DNA of 20,873 bases, from positions 1 to 20,873 of the forward strand of contig JBLMWU010000344.1 in NCBI GenBank assembly GCA_050257395.1. Direction: 5' to 3'. The position numbers were made by a program, and so were the translations under genes. Each line of letters begins with the position of its first letter. The first letter of the stretch is position 1. The stretch comes from JAIRTY01 sp050257395. GTDB lineage: Bacteria; Actinomycetota; Actinomycetes; Streptosporangiales; Streptosporangiaceae. Below the pieces are notes generated by a model. The model was not told where the DNA came from. It did no database searches and was given only the letters and a program-made list of their open reading frames with translations. Below, piece by piece: positions 15,391-20,873 of the stretch.

Positions 15391-15426
15391 GGACTGAACT
15401 GTAGTCTGGACACATGTCCGGAACAA
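15377..15426. promoter_or_regulatory. divergent leaderless promoters with shared operator
   Basis: Only 23 bp (15391-15413) separate two divergent start codons. Rightward: TAGTCT (15402-15407), then 6 nt to the ATG at 15414, with a weak -35 TTGCGG at 15377-15382. Leftward: -35 TTGTTC (complement of 15421-15426), 17-bp spacer, TACAGT (complement of 15398-15403), then 7 nt to the ATG at 15390. The near-palindrome GGACACATGTCC (15408-15419) lies inside the leftward spacer and over the rightward start. The 17-nt stretch 15404-15420 matches the TetR promoter site with one change. Confidence 0.68.
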
Positions 15427-16187
15427 GCCTGCCCGCGTCACGGCACGACTTCAGCGGCAAGGTCGCCATCGTCACCGGGGCCGCCCAGGGCATCGGCGAG
15501 GCGTACGCCCGCGCGCTGGCGGCCGCGGGCGCCGCCGTCGTGGTGGCCGACATCAACGAGGACGCGGGCGGCGCCGTGGCCAAGGACATCGGCGCGGCCG
15601 GCGGCCGGGCCGTGTTCAGCCGCACCGACGTCAGCGACCCGGACTCCGCCGGGGCGATGGCGGCGCTGGCCGTGGCGGAGTTCGGCGGCATCGACTTCCT
15701 GGTCAACAACGCGGCGATCTACGGCGAGATGAAGTTCGACCTGCTGGTCTCCGTCAGCTGGGACTACTACAAGAAGTTCCTGGGCGTGAACCTGGACGGG
15801 GCGCTGGTCTGCACCCGCGCCTGCTACCGGCACATGGCCGGGCGGGGCGGCGGCGCGATCGTCAACCAGTCCTCCACCGCGGCCTGGGTGTACTCCGGTT
15901 TCTACGGGCTGGCCAAGGCGGGGGTGAACAGCCTCACCCAGCAGCTCGCGCACGAGCTGGGCGGGATGGGGATCCGGGTCAACGCGATCGCCCCCGGCCC
16001 CACCGACACGGCGGCGACCCGCGCGGTCACCGGCGGCATCGCCCAGGACATGGTCAAGTCGTTCGCGCTCAAGCGCATGGGCCAGCCCGCGGACATGGTG
16101 GGGGCCTGCCTGTTCCTGCTGTCGGACGAGGCGGCCTGGCTCACCGGGCAGATCGTCAACGTCGACGGCGGGCAGGTCTTCCGTTGA
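15414..16187 (+). CDS. short-chain dehydrogenase/reductase (Rv0769-like)
   Basis: A 257-aa classical SDR: cofactor motif TGAAQGIG (21-28), VVADIN with the acidic residue that favours NAD(H), VNNAAIYG, NQSSTAAW with the catalytic serine near 151, then Y164 and K168 (YGLAK). It ends LTGQIVNVDGGQVFR. It closely follows M. tuberculosis Rv0769 as I recall it (shared VTGAAQGIG, DYYKKF, AIVNQSSTAAW, FYGLAK, NAIAPGP). It probably oxidises a secondary or primary alcohol in the pathway. It heads arm 2 as a leaderless gene. Its TGA overlaps the next TTG start. Confidence 0.92.
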   Translation: MSGTSLPASRHDFSGKVAIVTGAAQGIGEAYARALAAAGAAVVVADINEDAGGAVAKDIGAAGGRAVFSRTDVSDPDSAGAMAALAVAEFGGIDFLVNNAAIYGEMKFDLLVSVSWDYYKKFLGVNLDGALVCTRACYRHMAGRGGGAIVNQSSTAAWVYSGFYGLAKAGVNSLTQQLAHELGGMGIRVNAIAPGPTDTAATRAVTGGIAQDMVKSFALKRMGQPADMVGACLFLLSDEAAWLTGQIVNVDGGQVFR

Positions 16188-17056
16188 CCAGCGCGCAGGC
16201 GGCCGGGCGGGTGGGGTTCATCGGGCTCGGCCAGATGGGCCAGCCGATGGCCGCCCGGCTCGCGGCCTGGCCGGGCGGGCTGACCGTGCACGACGTCCGG
16301 CCGGAGGCGATGGCGGCGCTGGCGGAGGCCGGCGCGGCGGCCGCCGGGAGCGTCGCGGAGGTCGCGCAGCAGGCCGGGCTCATCTCGGTGATGGTCCGGG
16401 ACGACGACCAGGTGCGGGACGTCGTGCGGGAGGCCGCGCAGGCGGCCGGCGGCCCGGCCGTGATCGCCATCCACTCCACCATCCGGCCCGGGACCGCGGC
16501 TTCGCTGGCGGCGGAGTACGCCGCGGGCGGCATCGAGATCGTCGACGCGCCGGTCAGCGGGGGCTTCATGGGCGCCCAGGACGGACGGCTGGCGGTCATG
16601 GTGGGCGGCTCCCGCGAAGCCTACGAGCGGTGCCGCGAGCCGTTCGGCTGCTTTGCCGACCTCATCCTGCACCTCGGCCCGGCCGGGGCCGGCACGCAGG
16701 CCAAGCTCGCCCGCAACCTGCTGCACTTCGTCGCGTTCACCGCGGCGGCCGAGGCGCAGCGGCTGGCCGAGGCGGCCGGGCTGGACCTGCGCAAGCTGGC
16801 CGGGGTGGTCCGGCACTCCGACGCGGTGACCGGCGGCGCGGGCTCGATCATGCTGCGCCGGACCACCGCTCCGCTCGCCCCGGACGACCCGCTGCGGCCG
16901 ATCCTGGAGCACACCGCCGCGCTCGGCGAGAAAGACCTGTCCCTCGCCCTCGAACTCGGCAGCCAGCTCGGCGTCGACCTGCCGCTGGCGGAGTACGCCC
17001 TCGGTCACTTCGCCGCCGGCCTGGGCCTGACCCCGGAGGACTCCCATGACAGATGA
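16184..17056 (+). CDS. beta-hydroxyacid dehydrogenase (3-hydroxyisobutyrate dehydrogenase family; Rv0770-like)
   Basis: A 290-aa NAD(P)-dependent enzyme. The Rossmann motif is VGFIGLGQMGQPMA (GLGQMG at 14-19), the substrate-binding motif is DAPVSGG, and the catalytic lysine is K174 in GTQAKLARNLLHF. Family members oxidise beta-hydroxyacids such as 3-hydroxyisobutyrate or tartronate semialdehyde equivalents; which one applies here is unknown. The TTG start at 16184 overlaps the SDR stop by four bases (TTGA), and no better start precedes the Rossmann strand. It overlaps the next gene by 11 bp. Its position matches Rv0770. Confidence 0.91.
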   Translation: MTSAQAAGRVGFIGLGQMGQPMAARLAAWPGGLTVHDVRPEAMAALAEAGAAAAGSVAEVAQQAGLISVMVRDDDQVRDVVREAAQAAGGPAVIAIHSTIRPGTAASLAAEYAAGGIEIVDAPVSGGFMGAQDGRLAVMVGGSREAYERCREPFGCFADLILHLGPAGAGTQAKLARNLLHFVAFTAAAEAQRLAEAAGLDLRKLAGVVRHSDAVTGGAGSIMLRRTTAPLAPDDPLRPILEHTAALGEKDLSLALELGSQLGVDLPLAEYALGHFAAGLGLTPEDSHDR

Positions 17057-17405
17057 CCGGCGCCAGCGCGGGCTGGAGATGATGAGCGAGGTCTACGGCT
17101 GGGAGGTGCAGGATGGTCCCGGCGATTTCTTCGGGATCACCGTGGAGCACCTGTTCGCCGGCATCTGGACCAGGCCGGGGCTGAGCATGCGGGACCGGCG
17201 GCTGCTGCTGCTCGGCCTGCTGGTGGGCCAGGGCCAGCAGGACGTCGCGGACATCCAGATCGGCGCCGCGCTGCGCCGGGCCGAGCTGAGCCCGGACGAG
17301 CTGCGCGAGATCGCCATCTTCCTCACCCATTACGCCGGCTGGCCGGCCGGCGCCCGGCTCAGCATGCAGGTGGAGAAGCTCATCGCCCAGCAGGCCAAGG
17401 AGTAA
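17046..17405 (+). CDS. carboxymuconolactone-decarboxylase-like protein (Rv0771-like)
   Basis: A 119-aa all-helical protein of the CMD/AhpD superfamily: MMSEVYGWEVQDGPGDFFGITVEHLFAGIWTRPGLSMRDRRLLLLGLLVGQG, then LSPDELREIAIFLTHYAGWPAGARLSM. It has no CxxC, so it belongs with the decarboxylase-like branch and not the AhpD peroxidase branch. The reaction here is unknown; a decarboxylation or lactone step after the dehydrogenases is possible. GGAGG precedes the ATG at 17046 by about 6 nt, and the gene overlaps the dehydrogenase gene by 11 bp. Its position matches Rv0771. Confidence 0.9.
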   Translation: MTDDRRQRGLEMMSEVYGWEVQDGPGDFFGITVEHLFAGIWTRPGLSMRDRRLLLLGLLVGQGQQDVADIQIGAALRRAELSPDELREIAIFLTHYAGWPAGARLSMQVEKLIAQQAKE

Positions 17406-17411
17406 CCGGCC

Positions 17412-18878
17412 ATGGCGCAGGCCCTGCCCGCCCCCCAGCTGCTGATCGGCGGCGAGCTGCGCGGCGCGTCCGGCGGCGGCACCTTCCCGATCACCAGCCC
17501 GGCCACCGGGGACGTCATCGGCCACGCGCCGGACGCGGACAGCGCCGACACCCAGGCCGCCATCGCCGCCGCCCGGCACGCCGCCGCCCAGCCGGGCTGG
17601 GCCGGTGACCCGCAGTTCCGGGCGCACTGCCTGCGGCAGCTCAAGGCGGCGCTGGAGGAGGACTTCGAGATCCTCCGCGAGATCACCATCGCCGAGGCAG
17701 GCGTGCCGCGGATGTGGACCGACGGCCCGCAGCTGCGGATCCCGGTGGACGGGCTCGGCTACCTGATCGGGCTGCTGGAGTCCTACCAGTGGGAGCAGGA
17801 CCTCGGCGTGGCCGCGCCGATGGGCATCAGGACCGCCCGCCGGATCCGCCGCGAGCCGGCCGGCGTGGTCGCCGCGATCACCCCGTGGAACTTCCCGAAC
17901 CAGATCAACCTGGCCAAGCTCGGTCCGGCGCTCGCCGCCGGGTGCACCGTCGTGCTCAAGCCCGCTCCGGACACCCCGTGGACCGGGGCGGAACTCGGCC
18001 GCGTCATCGCCACCCGGACCGACATCCCGGCGGGCGTGGTGAACGTGCTGACCTCCAGCCGGGCCGGCACCGGGCACGCCCTCGCCAGCGACCCGGGCGT
18101 CGACATGGTCTCGCTGACCGGGTCCACCGCCACCGGGCGGGCGGTGATGGCCGCCGCCGCCCCCACCCTCAAGAAGGTGTTCCTCGAGCTCGGCGGCAAA
18201 TCGGCCGCGATCGTGCTGGACGACTACGACATCGCCGCCGCCGCCTCGCTCACCGCGTTCAGCGTGTGCATCCACGCGGGCCAGGGCTGTGCGCTCACCA
18301 CCAGGCTGATCGTGCCGCGCGCCCGCTACGGCGAGGCGGTCGCGGCCTGCGCACAGACCATGGCGGGCGTGACGGTCGGCGACCCCGCCGACGCCTCGAC
18401 TGTGTGCGGGCCGGTGATATCCGCCGCCCAGCAGTCCCGGATCGAGTCCTACCTGCAGTCCGCCCTGGCGGACGGCGGCCGGTTCGCCTGCGGCGGCGGC
18501 CGGGTGCCCGGCCGGGACGCCGGCCACTGGATCCAGCCCACGGTCATCGCGGGGCTCGGCAACGACGCGAGGGCCGCCCGGGAGGAGATCTTCGGCCCGG
18601 TGCTGGTGGTCCTCGCCCACGACGGCGACGACGACGCGGTCGCCATCGCCAACGACTCGCCCTACGGCCTGTCCGGCGCGGTCTTCGGCACCGACCTGGA
18701 CCGGGCCCGGTCCGTGGCCGCCCGCCTCAGGACCGGCACGGTCGGCATCAACGGCGGCGTCTGGTACTCCCCGGACGTGCCGTTCGGCGGCTGCAAGCAG
18801 TCCGGGATCGGCCGCGAGATGGGCGTGGCCGGGTTCGAGGAGTACCTGGAGATCAAGTCGCTAGCCGAGCCCGCGTGA
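17412..18878 (+). CDS. NAD(P)-dependent aldehyde dehydrogenase (Rv0768-like)
   Basis: A 488-aa class-I-type aldehyde dehydrogenase. Landmarks: ITPWNFPNQ with N160, LKPAPDTPWT, TGSTATGR, LELGGKSA with the general base E259, the catalytic cysteine C293 in HAGQGCALTT, EEIFGPVLVVL, and VPFGGCKQSGIGREMG near the end. It oxidises an aldehyde to a carboxylic acid and would complete an alcohol-aldehyde-acid sequence started by the P450s and SDRs. The ATG at 17412 is 6 nt behind the previous stop. In M. tuberculosis the counterpart (aldA) comes first in its arm; here it is last. Confidence 0.94.
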   Translation: MAQALPAPQLLIGGELRGASGGGTFPITSPATGDVIGHAPDADSADTQAAIAAARHAAAQPGWAGDPQFRAHCLRQLKAALEEDFEILREITIAEAGVPRMWTDGPQLRIPVDGLGYLIGLLESYQWEQDLGVAAPMGIRTARRIRREPAGVVAAITPWNFPNQINLAKLGPALAAGCTVVLKPAPDTPWTGAELGRVIATRTDIPAGVVNVLTSSRAGTGHALASDPGVDMVSLTGSTATGRAVMAAAAPTLKKVFLELGGKSAAIVLDDYDIAAAASLTAFSVCIHAGQGCALTTRLIVPRARYGEAVAACAQTMAGVTVGDPADASTVCGPVISAAQQSRIESYLQSALADGGRFACGGGRVPGRDAGHWIQPTVIAGLGNDARAAREEIFGPVLVVLAHDGDDDAVAIANDSPYGLSGAVFGTDLDRARSVAARLRTGTVGINGGVWYSPDVPFGGCKQSGIGREMGVAGFEEYLEIKSLAEPA

Positions 18879-18911
18879 CGGCACGGCCCTCCGGGTGTGC
18901 GGGCCGGCGGG

Positions 18912-19313
18912 TCACCCGGCGAGCAGGACGCCGAGGAAGAGGGCCGCGAGCGCGCTGAGCCCGGTCAGGGCGCCGAACACGGCCAGCCCGGCGGGGGAGC
19001 GGGACCGCGCGTGCAGCGCCGCCGTGAGGCCGGAGATCAGCACCACCACCAGCTTCACGATGAGGGTGACCCGGTAGCTGCCGTGGTCCTGCGAGCTCAC
19101 CGCGATCATGTTCCAGATGCCGGTCGCGACCAGCACCCCGAACGCGGGCCACGCCACCTGGTTGAAGCGCCGCGCGGCCGCCCGGGGCAGCTCGGCGCCG
19201 AGGCGGCGCAGCACCGGCACCAGCGCCGCCAGCGTGAGCTGGCCGCCCACCCACACGGTGGCGGCGAGCACATGCAGGAACAGCCGGATCGTGTCCCAGC
19301 TCACGCTCAGCAC
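18912..19313 (-). CDS. small CopD-like membrane protein
   Basis: A 133-aa membrane protein with four hydrophobic segments: LFLHVLAATVWVGGQLTLAALVPVL, QVAWPAFGVLVATGIWNMIAV, VTLIVKLVVVLISGLTAALHA and LAVFGALTGLSALAALFLGVLLAG. The first helix with LHVLAATVWVGG and the FNQVAWPAFGVLVATG segment resemble the CopD/copper-resistance-D family, but there is no direct sign of copper binding beyond H14 and the aromatic residues. The GTG at 19313 is chosen because GGGGAGG lies 7 nt upstream; a GTG at 19304 is the alternative. It is convergent with the aldehyde dehydrogenase gene, so it is not part of that operon. Confidence 0.8.
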   Translation of the reverse strand: MLSVSWDTIRLFLHVLAATVWVGGQLTLAALVPVLRRLGAELPRAAARRFNQVAWPAFGVLVATGIWNMIAVSSQDHGSYRVTLIVKLVVVLISGLTAALHARSRSPAGLAVFGALTGLSALAALFLGVLLAG

Positions 19314-19550
19314 TCCATGCCCTCCCCAGGCCAGCCGGGCCTTTCCGGCCAGCCGGGCACATTCTCGCCCCTGCCCTCTGCCTGCGACTCCCCGGGGGTC
19401 ACCCGCCAGGCCACTGAATCCGGACCACGAGGACCAGATCGCCCGGTGGGCACGTCTTGATGCCGCGAACTCCTGCTTGGCGAGACCGCCCGCCCCGGAC
19501 GCGCGCAAAACCGGTTGCCTGGCCGCCGGCCAGAGCGCCAGGCTAGCGGC

Positions 19551-20099
19551 GTGACCGGGCCGCCAGCCGAAGGATCCAGGGTCGCCTGGGCGGACGTCCC
19601 TGAACAGGTGCGAGCGGAGATCGAGAGCGCCTGCGGCGCCGCTGTCGTGGAGGCCGTGACCGCACCCGGCGGGTTCAGCCCAGGGCTGGCCGCCCGGGTT
19701 GTGTGCGCCGACGGGCGGCGACGGTTCGTGAAGGCAGCCTCCGGCGAGGTGAATCCGGACACCCCGCGCCTGCACCGGCAGGAAGCGGGGATCCTCGCTG
19801 ATCTTGATCCGCTGATCAGGTCCGGGCGGCTGCCAGCGCCCCGGCTGCGGGCCACTGCCGAGCACGGCTCGTGGTTCGCGCTGATCCTCGAGGACATCAA
19901 CGGCCAGCATCCGGTGCTGCCCTGGCAAGACGAGCAGCTCGATCAGGTCCTCGGCGACGTGATGGTCACCGGAACCAGCAGCACAGCTGGTGATCTTGGC
20001 CGCGCCACGACACCGGGCACGGGCTTCGGCGTCATCCTGGCCAACGTCCAGGCGGGCACGGTCAGCGCCTGGCACCGCAGCGGGCGATGCGCTCGCTGA
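19551..20099 (+). pseudogene. truncated aminoglycoside-phosphotransferase-like kinase (N-lobe only)
   Basis: From the GTG at 19551 the frame encodes a kinase N-lobe: PGGFSPGLAARV as the nucleotide loop, RRFVKAA with the ATP lysine, HRQEAGILADL with the paired glutamate, and ALILEDINGQHP as the hinge. After DEQLDQVL the sequence loses similarity (GDVMVTGTSSTAGDLGRATTPGTG...) and stops at 20099. The catalytic HxDxxxxN loop and the DxD metal site are not found in any frame up to the next gene. About half of the usual length of roughly 290 aa is present. It is most likely a remnant left by a deletion; a functional short protein is less likely. Confidence 0.6.
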
Positions 20100-20181
20100 C
20101 GCATACGCCGGGGCACTGCTCCCCGACGGGAGCCGGGGCGGTCTCACCTTCACAGCCAGAGCCAGCGGCCAGGTCCCTGGC

Positions 20182-20187
20182 TAGGGT
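20182..20187 (+). promoter_or_regulatory. leaderless -10 box of the phosphatase-like gene
   Basis: TAGGGT ends 6 nt before the GTG at 20194, the spacing of a leaderless transcript. No good -35 hexamer is seen, and no ribosome binding site precedes the GTG. Confidence 0.45.
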
Positions 20188-20193
20188 GGTTTC

Positions 20194-20724
20194 GTGGTCG
20201 AGATCCGCCGCGTCATGGCCTGCGCCCAGTGCGGGCTGTACTGGGACGGGGACTCGCCGGCCAGCTGCCGGAACGACGATCACGAACATCGCGTGTTCGA
20301 GGCTCACCGCCACCTGGACCCGGTCGTGCTGCCGGACGGCACCCAGCTGACCGCGGCGTCCTTCGACCCGGCCGCCCCCTACCTGCGCGCCCGCGCCCCG
20401 GACTACGGCCTGTACCTCGACTCCCGCTGGCAGCCGCCCTGGGACCATGGCTCTGTCGACTGGCCGGACTTCGGCGTGCCGGCCGGCACCGGCGCCGTAG
20501 CCAAGGCGCTCGAAACCGTGCTGCAGCGCGCCCGGTCGGGTCAGCACATCGAGATCGGATGCCTCGGCGGTCATGGCCGGACCGGAACGGCGCTGGCCTG
20601 CCTGGCGGTCCTGACCGGCCACCCAGCCGCGGGCGCCGTCGCGTGGGTGCGCTCCAGCTACTGCCCGCAAGCGGTCGAGACGCCCGGGCGGGAAGCCTTC
20701 ATCGCCACCTTCCGCGGCTCCTGA
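20194..20724 (+). CDS. protein-tyrosine-phosphatase-like protein with N-terminal zinc-knuckle-like motif
   Basis: A 176-aa protein with a phosphatase signature IGCLGGHGRTGTAL: nucleophile C123 and phosphate-binding R129 in the C-x5-R loop. VDWPDFGVP (W90-P91-D92) sits upstream where the WPD loop with the general acid is expected. Both catalytic elements are intact, so it should dephosphorylate phosphotyrosine or a small phosphorylated ligand. The N-terminus MACAQCGLYW...SCRNDDHEH (C10, C13, C25, H30, H32) looks like a small zinc-binding knuckle. GTG 20194 is taken because it follows TAGGGT by 6 nt; the ATG at 20215 is an alternative and would keep the first CxxC. No functional neighbour is apparent. 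Confidence 0.82.
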   Translation: MVEIRRVMACAQCGLYWDGDSPASCRNDDHEHRVFEAHRHLDPVVLPDGTQLTAASFDPAAPYLRARAPDYGLYLDSRWQPPWDHGSVDWPDFGVPAGTGAVAKALETVLQRARSGQHIEIGCLGGHGRTGTALACLAVLTGHPAAGAVAWVRSSYCPQAVETPGREAFIATFRGS

Positions 20725-20873
20725 GACTGTCATGCCACGATCGCGCCGGAACAGGCCGCCGGGTCAGGCGGCGCCCCCCAGCGCGCGGGGTGGGGCGCGC
20801 CCGGTGGCGGGGGGGGGCCCCGGGGGGGCGCGCGCCCGCCGGCCTCGGCGCCTCGGTGGGGAGGCGGGCCGGG
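20725..20873. other. low-complexity end of the window
   Basis: No gene is seen. From about 20,775 the sequence consists largely of runs of G and C, including nine consecutive G followed by more C and G runs. This is unlike the rest of the window and suggests an unreliable contig end. Confidence 0.5.

Noticed and set aside
14692..15400. Plus-strand frame opposite the unknown 228-aa gene
   Set aside because: Its product is a compositional shadow (RPxHRxA, EEAVLLVHHLVLDVHV). The minus strand has a good promoter, normal codon use and a convergent terminator.
16848..18620. A 590-codon minus-strand open frame opposite the CMD and aldehyde dehydrogenase genes
   Set aside because: Its composition is a GC-bias shadow (runs of Gly, Arg, Asp, Val) with no motif. 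The plus strand encodes complete known enzymes.
19314..20153. Upstream minus-strand extension of the CopD-like gene
   Set aside because: The extension has no membrane or domain character. A GTG at 19313 with a good ribosome binding site explains the gene.

Overview
This window comes from a very GC-rich actinobacterium. Evidence: strong third-position GC bias that opens long spurious frames on the opposite strand, GTG/TTG starts, leaderless TANNNT promoters, and gene families typical of Actinomycetota. The exact genus cannot be fixed from the sequence. The right end (about 20,750 onward) is homopolymer-rich and looks like a contig edge.

Left region (1-3,694). It holds the possible 5' end of a gene leaving the window, a HIT-family protein (226-675), two adjacent small minus-strand genes of unknown function (1362-1679 and 1103-1360), a possible gene remnant (about 1755-1892) and an MFS exporter (2137-3411, minus). 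Four same-orientation copies of an undescribed interspersed repeat of up to about 105 bp lie between or against these genes (925-1010, 1534-1637, 1981-2081, 3604-3662). This part looks patchy and accessory.

Second region (3,695-9,761). A large P2-type cation ATPase (minus) is divergent from a tandem pair of membrane-anchored alpha/beta hydrolases. The first of the pair has lost its catalytic serine and histidine (pseudoenzyme); the second keeps both. A two-domain glyoxalase-like (VOC) protein follows.

Core region (9,870-18,878). This is the clearest and most interesting system: a counterpart of the Mycobacterium tuberculosis Rv0762c-Rv0771 locus around sterol 14-alpha-demethylase CYP51. Arm 1 (plus) is TetR regulator, CYP123-like P450, SDR, CYP51, 3Fe-4S-type ferredoxin and NTF2/SnoaL-like protein, all overlapping or closely spaced. 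Arm 2 (plus) is SDR, beta-hydroxyacid dehydrogenase, carboxymuconolactone-decarboxylase-like protein and aldehyde dehydrogenase. Between the arms, and divergent from arm 2, is a 228-aa protein of uncertain family. A strong GC hairpin separates it from arm 1. The TetR start and the arm-2/unknown-gene intergenic region carry the same motif, GTCTGGACA(T/C)ATGTCCG, placed on leaderless promoters. The simplest reading is one TetR regulon covering both arms and the unknown protein: P450 oxidation fed by the ferredoxin, then alcohol/aldehyde dehydrogenation of a lipid or isoprenoid-like substrate. The substrate is not known.

Right region (18,912-20,873). It holds a small CopD-like membrane protein (minus), the N-lobe of an aminoglycoside-phosphotransferase-like kinase that lacks its catalytic half (likely pseudogene), and a tyrosine-phosphatase-like protein with an N-terminal zinc-knuckle-like Cys/His cluster. 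Low-complexity sequence follows. No tRNA, rRNA, CRISPR array or transposase was recognised.
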